Assembly: GCF_003058225.1 (NCBI RefSeq)
Contig: NZ_QBUG01000001.1
Span: 992,001 to 1,056,000 of the forward strand
DNA: 64,000 bases
Direction: 5' to 3'
From: Promicromonospora sp. AC04
GTDB taxonomy: Bacteria; Actinomycetota; Actinomycetes; Actinomycetales; Cellulomonadaceae
Both the position numbers and the translations under genes were made by a program. Shown one piece after another: positions 33,882-45,427 of the stretch. Positions within the stretch are counted from its first letter, which is position 1, and the number at the start of each line of letters is the position of its first letter. Under the pieces are notes generated by a model. It ran no database searches and had not been told where the DNA came from. It worked only from the letters and a program-made list of their open reading frames with translations.

Positions 33882-35789
33882 TCAGAACATGACGTGCGCA
33901 GCCGCACGTCCGTAGATCTTGACCGTGCCGCTCGCGAGCAGCTCGGCATCTGACACGTCCCAGGAGTGCAACCCGGGGGAGGCACCGCGCACCTGGACGA
34001 AGTTGAACCGGTCCGCGGAGTACACGGCGCCGCCGGCCGTCACGACGTCCTGCAGGAACGTCGTGTCCTCGCCGCGCGACAGCGGAGCGAACCGCACCTG
34101 CGTGGCCAGCGCCCGGCGCGCGACGATCGTCGGGCCCATCACCCGGTCGGTGTACCGGTGCTCGCGGTCGGCGAACCTCAGCATCGTCAGGTCCTGGCCG
34201 GCGAGGTACATGTAGTGCGCCTGCTTGCCCACCACGTCCGCACCCGAGTAGGCCATCGCGTGGAGCTGGTCGGACAGGTACTGCGGGCCGTAGAGGTCGT
34301 CGTCGTCGATCTTGGCGACCACGTCACCGTCGGCGGCGTCGAGCAGTAGGTTGAGGCAGTCGCCCAGCGGAACCTCCGCGCCCGCAGACAGCAGGGCCAG
34401 CTCCTGGACGCCCGCCTCCTTGGCGCGTGCCTCGACGTCGGCCGCGGAGAGCTCGAACCCGTGCGTCAGCAGCGCGACCTGCAGGTCCACGTCTTCCTGC
34501 GCGCCGAGCTGCTCGAGCACGTGGTCGAGCTGATGCGGCCGGTTCGTCGAGACCAGCGCCGTCACCGTCGGTCGCGGGACCACCTGGGAATCGGCCAGAC
34601 CCACCGAGTGCAGCACCTTCTGCGCGCGCGCCGAGTACGTGTGCTCCCGCCAGATCCGGCGCTGCCCCTTGTGCACCGCGCGATCGCGCAGCTCCGGAGA
34701 CCGGACCAGGGCCCGCACTGTCGACCCGGCCGAGTCCCGGTCGGCGACCACGAAGACCTCGTCGCCCGGGAAGTACTCCCCCACCGCGGCGCTCGACGTG
34801 GACACGACCGGCGTCCCGCTCGCGGTGATCTCGAAGATCCGGCGCGCACACATGCTCGGGGAGTCCACCACCGAGTTCACGTTCAGGAAGACCTTGTACT
34901 CCCGGTACGCGGTGAGCATCCGGTCGTAGTCGAGCGACCCGACCACCCGCTGGTCCAGCGGCGCCGGGAACTGGTACTTCTCGTCCTTGCCGCGGAACCG
35001 GGAAAAGATCTCGAGGCCGTGCTCCATCCTCGACGACGCATCGAGCGCGCCGCCGAGCAGCAGGTCCATCTGCTCGCGCCGCTCGGGATACTTGTGCGCG
35101 AAGTACATCCCGGCGAACGCCACGTCGCGCTGCGGACCCTCGCCGTGGAGCCGTACCGGGTTGTGGATCGCCGGCTGCGCCGCGAACTCGAGCACGCCCA
35201 CGCGGTCGTGGCCGAGCGCCTCGACGTACGCCGGCACCCGGCCCACGTCGGTCGTGTACACGCGGTCGAACAGCCGGGCCGAGTCGAGGAAGTCCTCGAA
35301 GTGGACCGGGTCCTCCTTGTTCCAGAAGGCCGTCGGCACCCCCGCGGCGCGGCACGCCTCGACGAGCTCCACGAAGGCGGGCCGCGGCGCCGTCGGGCCC
35401 GTGAGGTGGTACTGCCACGCATCGTGGTTGCCGTGCCACGCGGACTCGACGAACAGCAGGTCCAGGCCCGCGTCCAGGTCGCCGCGCCACGAGGCGGGCG
35501 TCAACGCCACCTGGTCCCACTCGGGTGTGAACGCCATGCGGGAGAAGTCGTCGAGGATCACGCCGACGCGCAGGGCGCGCGGCCCGCCGAGGCCGTTGCC
35601 CGACACCGGACGGGCCGGCCAGGGGTCGAAGGTCATGCCCTTCCGCGTGATCCGGGCCGTCCCGGGCCGGGGTGCGAGCAAGCCGCGTTCCCGCCGCAGG
35701 TGCGTCCGGAGCTGGTCGAGTCCGCCGTGGCGGATGTGCCAGATGGCACGGCGCAGGGCGCGCACCCGGCCATCGACGCGGTCCATCAC
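33882..35789 (-). CDS. Large glycosyltransferase (CgeB-like GT4 part + GT2-like C-terminus), copy 1
   Basis: 635 aa from GTG 35789, chosen because the duplicated gene at 48159-50069 starts at the same CCGTGATGGA junction with a purine run 10 nt upstream; in-frame ATGs to 35885 are possible. Residues 1-400 resemble CgeB/DUF3880-type proteins: VGVILDDFSRMAF, PTAFWNKEDPVHFEDFL, VAFAGMYFAHKYPERREQ, VFLNVNSVVDSPSMCARRIF and EITASGTPVVST. The C-terminal 230 residues look like a GT2 domain: VTALVSTNRPHQLDHVL and VVAKIDDDDLYGPQYL, the last with an acidic metal motif. It may act on two linkages. It is the first gene of the leftward operon that runs to 25592. Confidence 0.82.
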   Translation of the reverse strand: MMDRVDGRVRALRRAIWHIRHGGLDQLRTHLRRERGLLAPRPGTARITRKGMTFDPWPARPVSGNGLGGPRALRVGVILDDFSRMAFTPEWDQVALTPASWRGDLDAGLDLLFVESAWHGNHDAWQYHLTGPTAPRPAFVELVEACRAAGVPTAFWNKEDPVHFEDFLDSARLFDRVYTTDVGRVPAYVEALGHDRVGVLEFAAQPAIHNPVRLHGEGPQRDVAFAGMYFAHKYPERREQMDLLLGGALDASSRMEHGLEIFSRFRGKDEKYQFPAPLDQRVVGSLDYDRMLTAYREYKVFLNVNSVVDSPSMCARRIFEITASGTPVVSTSSAAVGEYFPGDEVFVVADRDSAGSTVRALVRSPELRDRAVHKGQRRIWREHTYSARAQKVLHSVGLADSQVVPRPTVTALVSTNRPHQLDHVLEQLGAQEDVDLQVALLTHGFELSAADVEARAKEAGVQELALLSAGAEVPLGDCLNLLLDAADGDVVAKIDDDDLYGPQYLSDQLHAMAYSGADVVGKQAHYMYLAGQDLTMLRFADREHRYTDRVMGPTIVARRALATQVRFAPLSRGEDTTFLQDVVTAGGAVYSADRFNFVQVRGASPGLHSWDVSDAELLASGTVKIYGRAAAHVMF

Positions 35790-36029
35790 GGCAGTTGATC
35801 CCCTGGTCAGAAGGTAGATCGCACCCCGGGCCATCCGCGGATCATTCCGGTTCGGAGGCCCGAGGTGCGTCATCGGTCGCGTCATGCTACTGGCTGGAAG
35901 CCGCCGAATTCACCCAAAGGCCGAAAAACATCCAATTGACCAGGGAAATAACCATACTAATTCAATCGGAATTGCCGGTTACCGTGCACTCGCCGAGACG
36001 TGCACGACCCCAGGTACCCTCGCACGTTG
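35790..36029. promoter_or_regulatory. Divergent intergenic region between glycosyltransferase and PL8 lyase
   Basis: Relatively AT-rich for this genome, especially 35920-35975. Upstream of the lyase, TACCCT (36014-36023 region) lies 6 nt before TTG 36027 and 9 nt before ATG 36030, matching the leaderless pattern seen elsewhere in the window. A CATGCTAC stretch (35883-35890) is also present upstream of the duplicated glycosyltransferase (50173-50180) and may hold its -10 on the minus strand. No operator is recognised. Confidence 0.35.
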
Positions 36030-38465
36030 ATGACCTCCACCCACGACGAACAGCCGCACCGCCGCCAGACCATTGGTCGCCGACAGCTGCTGCTCGTGAG
36101 CGGCCTCGTGGTCGCCGGTGCTGGGATCGGCGTCACGTATCTGCGCCAGAGCGAACCCGACCCCGCGGGCGGCCCGACACCACCTGCCGAGACCACGCCG
36201 ACGACCCCGTACACACGGTTGCGCGACCGCTGGTACGCCCAGCTCACCGGCGGTGACGTCGACCTGTCGGTGCCCGAGATCGCCCGGGCGGTCGAGGCTG
36301 TTGACGCCGCAGCCCAGAACGCCCGGGCCGGCATGTCCCCGCGCGGAGACCGAACGGGTGTCTGGCCGGACCTTCCACTGGAGGGCACCGGCCGCACCCG
36401 CGCCGTGGCACTGCGCCACACGGCAGACCGCCTCGGCTCCATGGCCCTTGCCTACGGGACGGTCGGCGCCGCGCTGTACCGCGATCCCGACCTGCGGACC
36501 AGCCTCGTGGACGGTCTCGACCTCCTCGACGAGCGCTATGCCGGCTTCGAGACCACGCTGGACGAGCCCTGGTTCGACCGGGAGATCAGCGTCCCGCTCG
36601 CGCTGACTTCCATCTGCCTGCTGCTGGGTGACGACCTGGAGAAGGACCGTCTCGAGCAGTACCTGGCGCCCGTCGACTCGTTCACGCCGGAGCCGTCGAA
36701 GGCGGGGGCCAACCTGGTCTGGACCTCGCAGGTGGTAGCCGAGCGGGCGATACTCCTCGACGACGGTGCCAAGCTCGACGCGGCCCGGGAGGGGCTGCTG
36801 CGCGCGCTCCACACCGTGACGTCGGGCGACGGCGTCTACCCCGACGGCTCGTTCATCCAGCACAGGCGTCACCCGTACACGGGCGGATACGGGATCTCGT
36901 TCCTCAGAAGCTCGGTCCGGCTCGTCGAGCTGCTGCACGGTTCGCGCTGGCAGGTCGACGGCGCGCAGCTCGACTTTCTCCTGGACTTCGCGATCGACGG
37001 CGTGGCGCCGTGGCTGCACAAGGGCGCTCTGCTCAGTCCCGTGCGCGGCCGTGAGATCTCGCGCCGGCCGGCCTCCGACCACAACGCCGGCCAGGTCGCG
37101 ATGGGCGCGTTCCTCGCCGTCGGCGAGCTGGCCCCGCCGGAACGACAGGAGATCCTGGCGGGCATCACCCGCCACGTGATCGAGCAGGACACGCTCACAC
37201 CGTTCCTCGGCACGAAGAACGTGCCCGCGGTCGCGGCCGCCCATCGTCTGCTGGGCTCCGGGGTACCGGCCACGCCCCCCGAAGAAGGAACCAGGGTCTA
37301 TGCCGCGATGGATCGCGTGGTGCACCGGCGCCCGGGCTTCACGTTCGCGATCGCCATTTCGTCATCTCGGATCGCGACGTACGAGGCGATCAACGGCGAG
37401 AACCAGCACGGCTGGTGGACCGGCAGCGGCGCGACGTACCTGTACGACGACGACCTCGCCCAGTTCGACGACGGCTACTGGCCGACGGTGGACGCCACCC
37501 GCATCCCGGGTACCACGGTCCCCACCGGAAATCCTCCGGACGGGAGCGGCTCGGACGTGCTCAGCGCCGTCGGGCTGGCCGGCGGCGTCTCGCTCGACCA
37601 GCTCGGGCTCGCCACGATGGCGTTCCGCGCTCCCGCCGACTCGCCCGACGCCGTGACGGGCCGGAAGTCCTGGTTCCTGCTCGGGGACGAGATAGTGGCG
37701 CTCGGCGCGGGGATCACCGGTCCCGTCGGCCGCGCCGTCGAGACCGTCGTCGAGAACCGCAAGCTCTCCGCCGACGTACCCCAGCCGTTCGTCGTCGACG
37801 GGGCCGACCTCGGGACCGAGCCGATGGGCAGGTCGTTCGGCAACCCTGGCTGGGCACACCTCACGGGTCCCGTCGAAGGATCCGACATCGGCTACGTCTT
37901 CCTGACGGATGCGCGCGTGCGCGCGTCGCGGGAGTCACGGACCGGGCGCTGGTCCGACATCAACCACAGCACGGCGTTCGACTTCCCCGACGAGATCCAG
38001 CACGACTACCTGACGCTCTGCATCGACCATGGGCGCGGGCCGCGGGGTGGCCGGTACGCGTACGTCCTGCTGCCCGGCGCCTCACCCGAGCAGGTCCGTG
38101 GCTACGCGGCGAGCCCCCCGGTGACGGTCCTCTCCAACACACCCGGACTTCAGGCCGTCCGCAGGGGCGACGTGGTCGCGGCCAGCTTCGGGTCCACGGA
38201 CGAACAGTCGGTCGCCGGCATCACGGCCCGTACCAGGGTCTCCGTGCTCCTCGTCCAGGACGGAAGCACGCTCTCGGTGGCGGTCAGCGACCCGAGCCAG
38301 TCCGTGCGGGGCACGGCCCGGATCGGGCTCGACCACCGCATCGGCCAGGTGGTCACGGCCGACCCGCGGATCCAGGTACAGGCCGACGGGGCCACCTCGA
38401 CGCTGCTCGTCGACCTGTCGGACGCACGCGGGCAGACCTTCAAGGTGGTCCTCGAGACCACCTGA
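36030..38465 (+). CDS. Secreted polysaccharide lyase family 8 (hyaluronate/chondroitin/xanthan lyase type)
   Basis: 811 aa from ATG 36030; TTG 36027 and GTG 36000 are alternatives. A twin-arginine signal is visible (RR at 17-18, then QLLLVSGLVVAGAGIG), so export by Tat is likely, perhaps staying membrane-anchored. The helical catalytic domain has NLVWTSQ (N228), QHRRHPYTGGYG (H278, Y287) and later NGENQHGWWTGSGATYLY; beta domains follow. The N-H-Y spacing of 50 and 9 residues equals that of pneumococcal hyaluronate lyase (N349, H399, Y408). PL8 enzymes cleave uronic-acid polymers by beta-elimination. Being inside a uronic-acid polymer locus it may trim the cell's own polymer or degrade a similar foreign one; substrate is unknown. 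Confidence 0.9.
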   Translation: MTSTHDEQPHRRQTIGRRQLLLVSGLVVAGAGIGVTYLRQSEPDPAGGPTPPAETTPTTPYTRLRDRWYAQLTGGDVDLSVPEIARAVEAVDAAAQNARAGMSPRGDRTGVWPDLPLEGTGRTRAVALRHTADRLGSMALAYGTVGAALYRDPDLRTSLVDGLDLLDERYAGFETTLDEPWFDREISVPLALTSICLLLGDDLEKDRLEQYLAPVDSFTPEPSKAGANLVWTSQVVAERAILLDDGAKLDAAREGLLRALHTVTSGDGVYPDGSFIQHRRHPYTGGYGISFLRSSVRLVELLHGSRWQVDGAQLDFLLDFAIDGVAPWLHKGALLSPVRGREISRRPASDHNAGQVAMGAFLAVGELAPPERQEILAGITRHVIEQDTLTPFLGTKNVPAVAAAHRLLGSGVPATPPEEGTRVYAAMDRVVHRRPGFTFAIAISSSRIATYEAINGENQHGWWTGSGATYLYDDDLAQFDDGYWPTVDATRIPGTTVPTGNPPDGSGSDVLSAVGLAGGVSLDQLGLATMAFRAPADSPDAVTGRKSWFLLGDEIVALGAGITGPVGRAVETVVENRKLSADVPQPFVVDGADLGTEPMGRSFGNPGWAHLTGPVEGSDIGYVFLTDARVRASRESRTGRWSDINHSTAFDFPDEIQHDYLTLCIDHGRGPRGGRYAYVLLPGASPEQVRGYAASPPVTVLSNTPGLQAVRRGDVVAASFGSTDEQSVAGITARTRVSVLLVQDGSTLSVAVSDPSQSVRGTARIGLDHRIGQVVTADPRIQVQADGATSTLLVDLSDARGQTFKVVLETT

Positions 38466-38500
38466 CCGTCCAGGGCCCGGGTGGCGGCGACGACGGCCGG

Positions 38501-38630
38501 CGCGGCTGCTGCACGACGGCCGGCAGCCGGTCTATGCCCTCCTGCCCCGCGCGGCGCGTCGGGCGTGACGTATATCTCCGTCCACGAGGTTGCGTGCAAG
38601 AAGATCATTCATTCGATCAGGTGCGGGCAT
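38501..38630 (-). pseudogene. LCP ligase remnant (both ends kept, middle deleted)
   Basis: Read leftward from ATG 38630: MPAPDRMNDLL then VDGDIRHARRAARG, the N-terminus of LCP copy 1 (MAAPDRMGDLL, VDGDLRHARRARR), ending at TAG 38534. Directly beyond, the frame reads DRLPAVVQ, the last residues of the LCP proteins (LLPAVVQ), with the stop codon changed to CAG. The roughly 950 bp coding for the membrane segment and LCP domain are missing. It faces the chimeric remnant at 38753 as LCP copy 1 faces the GT4 gene at 15774. Confidence 0.8.
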
Positions 38631-38752
38631 CGGCGATGATCCTGATGCCAATTTCGGCTACTACGATTAAGCCTGCCCCGCAACCGGAGAACCCCGGTCG
38701 AGGTGAATTTTGGTATCCCCCGGCAGGTCGCCGGGCTGAAAGGAGAATCGCA
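38631..38752 (+). promoter_or_regulatory. Duplicated promoter/leader of the polymer operon
   Basis: Counterpart of 15639-15773. It keeps GCCCCGCAACCGGAGA and GAAAGGAGAATCGCA in front of GTG 38753, so the promoter and ribosome-binding site may still work for the chimeric ORF and the genes at 39169 and 41111. Confidence 0.4.
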
Positions 38753-39172
38753 GTGGTCGCCCGCTTCAGACACCCGCAGAACCGCGGGATTCTCCTCGTC
38801 ACACACCACTTCGCACCCGAGACCGGCGCCCCGCAGGGACGCTGGGAAGCGCTCGCGAGCCACCTCGTCCCGGCGGGATATCCCGTGACGGTTCTGACGC
38901 CTCCGCCGCACTACCCTTCGGGAAAGATCACCCATTTTTCACCCGCTTTCCTGGCCGGATCGGTAACCCAGAGAATCCATGGCGAAAAGATCATCCGGGT
39001 GAATTGCCGGGAGCATTCCCAGGACCTCGGCTCACGCGGTGCCGACCAGGTCGTAGCCGCCGTCAGCGGCACGGCCCGGCTGCTCGGCACCGCCGAGGAA
39101 CATGTCGTGGCTGAGGTGTCCCGGCTGCTGACGAACGATTTCACTGCCGTGACTGCAGAGGGTGGAGCATGA
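38753..39172 (+). pseudogene. In-frame chimeric remnant: GT4 N-terminus joined to WecB C-terminus
   Basis: An open frame of 139 aa from GTG 38753 with AGGAGAA in front. Residues 1 to about 103 match the start of the GT4 enzyme at 15774 (ILLVTHHFAPETGAP, PPPHYPSGKI, HGEKIIRVNCREHS, SRGADQVVAAVS). From about 104 the match switches to WecB (TARLLGTAEE, VAEVSRLLTND) and then, after a second small deletion, to the WecB tail (FTAVTAEGGA). The stop overlaps the ATG of the next gene (ATGA), as wecB does at 22038. Neither half can be active: catalytic domains are absent. Frame, ribosome-binding site and coupling are intact, so it may serve as a translated leader for 39169. Confidence 0.8.
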
Positions 39173-41031
39173 GCAAGACCAGGGTCTTTGTCTATGGCTC
39201 GTGCGTGTCACGAGACACGTTCGAGCATCTCGATCCGGAGCAGTTCGAGCTCCTGGAGTACGTGGCGCGGCAGTCGGTGTTGAGCGCTACCACCCGGCCC
39301 GTCGAATCCGTGGCTCCGCCGGTGCTCACGTCCCGGTTCCAGCAGCGGATGGTGACCGGCGACTTCCGATCGAGCCTGCGCCCGCTGCTCGCTCAGCATG
39401 CGGCGGACATCGACCTGCTGCTCGTCGACCTGACCGACGAGCGGCTCGGTGTCTACCTGCTGCCCGACGGCACTGTGGTGACCCGGTCCGTCGAGCTCAT
39501 CGAGTCGGGTGCGGAGCAGTCGCTGCCGCCGGGGGCGCAGCACGTCGCGTTCGGTACGCAGCAGCACTACGAGTACTGGTCCGGCGCCATCCGGGCGCTT
39601 GGCGACTCGATCCGGCAGACCGCGCCGCGGGCCGCCGTCGCGCTGCTCGACATCCCGTGGGCGGAGTGGTCGGAGAGCGGGCAGCAGACGCCGGACTCGT
39701 TCGGGATCGGGGCGGCGCAGGCGAACCCGGTGTTCCGCTCGTACGTGGAAGTCGCGGTGCAGGCTCTGGGTGCGCACGTCGTCTCGCTGGACCCCGCAGA
39801 GGTCCTGTCCGGGCCACATCACCCCTGGGGGGACGCACCGTTCCACTACGCGGAGAAGGTGTACCTGGAGGTCGCGCTGCGCCTCACAGGACAGGACGGG
39901 CGCGTCGTCTGGGGCCCGGGCGCCACCAGGAGCGGATCCTCGCCTACGGTCTCGACCGGCCAGGGCACCGCCCACAACGGTGCAATCGGCTCGAGGGCCC
40001 AAGGCTCTCCAGACCCTCTTGTGACAGTTGTCGTATCGAACAACAATGACGCATTCGCGTTGGGCACTTGCCTGGAAAGTATTCAGCGTCAAAGCATGGG
40101 GGTCGAGAACCTCGAGGTTCTGGTGGTCGACAACGGTTCGACGGACGACACACAGCAGATCCTCGACCAGTACCAGCACCATTTCCCGTACGGCAATTTC
40201 CGAACGATCGCCCAGAAGAGAGCAGTGTCGTCCGCTTCTGGACGAAACACGGCAATCACGGAAGCGCGAGGAGAGTACATATACTTTGTCAACGCCTCCG
40301 ACCACCTTGGGCCCGACGCTTTGCAGGCAATGGTTCACAGGGCCTACAAGAACTCTTCAGAAATAGTCATCGGCAAGCCTGTCGGCGTAGGACACTCAGT
40401 ACCGAAGAAGCCCTTCGAGAATTCTTACGACACTATCGAGCTGGAGCGTTTCCAATTTGCCGAGGTCCTGCATGCACACTGTCTGTACCGTACGGATTTC
40501 CTTCGCAAGAACGAGATAGCGTTCGACATCTCGCTACCGGCGTTGATCGAACGACCGTTCGCGATGGCCACCTACGCCATGGCCGATAAAGTGTCCGTCG
40601 AGAGCAGCGTTGACTGCTACTACCTGGTCCGCCACGACAACGCACCTTCGAAGCCACCCCTTCCCACCATCACCGGGGCCAACCCGCTTGCCGTCGTCTG
40701 GGCAACGTTCAAGGCCGCTTCGAACACGAAGACTCCAGCAGCAAAGAGGCAAGTCCTCAAGGCCCGATACTGGAATCGTATCCTCACGAGTGACCTTGTG
40801 GGCGAATTCCGCAAGCAGACTCGTTCTGACGCGAGCCTCAAGTTCATCGCCGATCTGAACCGGCTGATCGGTGCACACAACCCTGACCCCTACCTCAAGA
40901 ACATCAGCGCGAATGCGCGGGTGTTCCTCTTCCTGGCCCAGACCGGTCGGCCCGCCGCCCTACAGGCATACCTCGACATGACCGACAAGGGCGGATCAAC
41001 ATCGGCCAAGAAGACAGCTACAACGAGGTAG
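39169..41031 (+). CDS. DUF6270 domain fused to family 2 glycosyltransferase
   Basis: 620 aa. Residues 1-252 repeat the DUF6270 domain of 22038-23747 (KTRVFVYGSCVSRDTFEHL through VWGPGA, at the same residue numbers). After a Ser/Gly-rich linker the C-terminal half is a GT2 domain from about 283: VTVVVSNNNDAFALGTCLES, VLVVDNGSTDDTQQIL and EYIYFVNASDH, where the usual DxD is NASD, a possible weak point of the metal site. A helical tail follows. Codon use in the C-terminal half is visibly less GC-rich than in the first half, so it was probably acquired separately. Coupled by ATGA to the chimeric remnant. Confidence 0.82.
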   Translation: MSKTRVFVYGSCVSRDTFEHLDPEQFELLEYVARQSVLSATTRPVESVAPPVLTSRFQQRMVTGDFRSSLRPLLAQHAADIDLLLVDLTDERLGVYLLPDGTVVTRSVELIESGAEQSLPPGAQHVAFGTQQHYEYWSGAIRALGDSIRQTAPRAAVALLDIPWAEWSESGQQTPDSFGIGAAQANPVFRSYVEVAVQALGAHVVSLDPAEVLSGPHHPWGDAPFHYAEKVYLEVALRLTGQDGRVVWGPGATRSGSSPTVSTGQGTAHNGAIGSRAQGSPDPLVTVVVSNNNDAFALGTCLESIQRQSMGVENLEVLVVDNGSTDDTQQILDQYQHHFPYGNFRTIAQKRAVSSASGRNTAITEARGEYIYFVNASDHLGPDALQAMVHRAYKNSSEIVIGKPVGVGHSVPKKPFENSYDTIELERFQFAEVLHAHCLYRTDFLRKNEIAFDISLPALIERPFAMATYAMADKVSVESSVDCYYLVRHDNAPSKPPLPTITGANPLAVVWATFKAASNTKTPAAKRQVLKARYWNRILTSDLVGEFRKQTRSDASLKFIADLNRLIGAHNPDPYLKNISANARVFLFLAQTGRPAALQAYLDMTDKGGSTSAKKTATTR

Positions 41032-41110
41032 TGCTCAGCCTTGAGCGAAGTGGCCGCATGGTGAAGTAATCGCATTTCATGCACTTAAATACCCCTGGAG
41101 TCAACCTCAG

Positions 41111-41836
41111 ATGCCAAACGACCTGCCCTCCGGCAACTTCGAAAGGAACACGGTCACGATCGGGGGGACCCGCATCACCTCGAGCGCGGAACTACCAGCC
41201 GGAGTGTCGATCAATTTCACACCCCGCTCCGCGGGAAACCGGGTCGAGATCGCTCCGGATCAGAGAGTGAGCAGCCTTACCGTTGACCTGGGCAGCGCAC
41301 GCGACTGCACCGTCCAGCTGGGCCGGCTGCGCGTGCCCTTCGGTGGTCTGCGCGTCTCGTTCGTAGCAAACAACGGGCGCATATCAACCGGATCGGAGGT
41401 GACCGTCGGTGACGGATGCACGTTCAACGGGTCCACGCACATCATCGGGGCGCTGTCCGACGGGGTCGCCGTCCGTATCGGTCGGGACTGCCTTTTCGCC
41501 TCCGGAGTCACCGTGCGCGGATCGTCGCACCACGGCCTTTGGGACCTCGATTCAGGAGCGCTCCTCAACCCGGAGGCCGGAATTGAGATCGGTGACCATG
41601 TCTGGCTCGGCGCCAGCGTCATCGTTCTCAACAAGTCAGCAGTCCCATCAGGGTCAGTCGTTGCCGCAAGGAGCATCGTCAACCGGCAGTTCAGTGATGA
41701 GAATGTGCTTCTCGCGGGAAGCCCGGCTGCCGTGAGGCGCAGCCGCGTAGCGTGGACGCACGACTTTCCCGTGGACAACGGCGTCTCGCGACGCGATCCA
41801 GAAGCAATACGGGACAGCGTGCGTCACAGCCGGTGA
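41111..41836 (+). CDS. Hexapeptide-repeat acyltransferase
   Basis: 241 aa, GGAG about 11 nt upstream of ATG 41111. The C-terminal half is a left-handed beta-helix of hexapeptide repeats: VAVRIGRDCLFASGVTVRGS, IEIGDHVWLGASVIVLN, then GSVVAARSIV and the closing NVLLAGSPAAVRRSRV of sugar O-acetyltransferases. The N-terminal 90 residues are beta-rich and less typical. It probably acetylates a hydroxyl of the polymer from acetyl-CoA, or a sugar-nucleotide precursor. Like the end of the preceding gene it is less GC-rich than its surroundings. Last gene of the short rightward operon 38753-41836; it converges on glf. Confidence 0.85.
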   Translation: MPNDLPSGNFERNTVTIGGTRITSSAELPAGVSINFTPRSAGNRVEIAPDQRVSSLTVDLGSARDCTVQLGRLRVPFGGLRVSFVANNGRISTGSEVTVGDGCTFNGSTHIIGALSDGVAVRIGRDCLFASGVTVRGSSHHGLWDLDSGALLNPEAGIEIGDHVWLGASVIVLNKSAVPSGSVVAARSIVNRQFSDENVLLAGSPAAVRRSRVAWTHDFPVDNGVSRRDPEAIRDSVRHSR

Positions 41837-41931
41837 CCGCAGCTGCCGGCGGTGGGCCGGAGACGACACGAAAGCGCCCCGCCACCAGACGGTGACGAGG
41901 CTGCTTCCGCCTCACGGTGCCATCGACCACA

Positions 41932-45373
<3,442 letters not shown>

Positions 45374-45427
45374 CGCGCTTGGTGTTCCTATCGTCATGAA
45401 GTCTGTCAGAATCAAAGATGAAGAAAT

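Noticed and set aside
38753-39172. Functional short glycosyltransferase
   Set aside because: The donor-binding domain of GT4 and the catalytic part of WecB are both missing.
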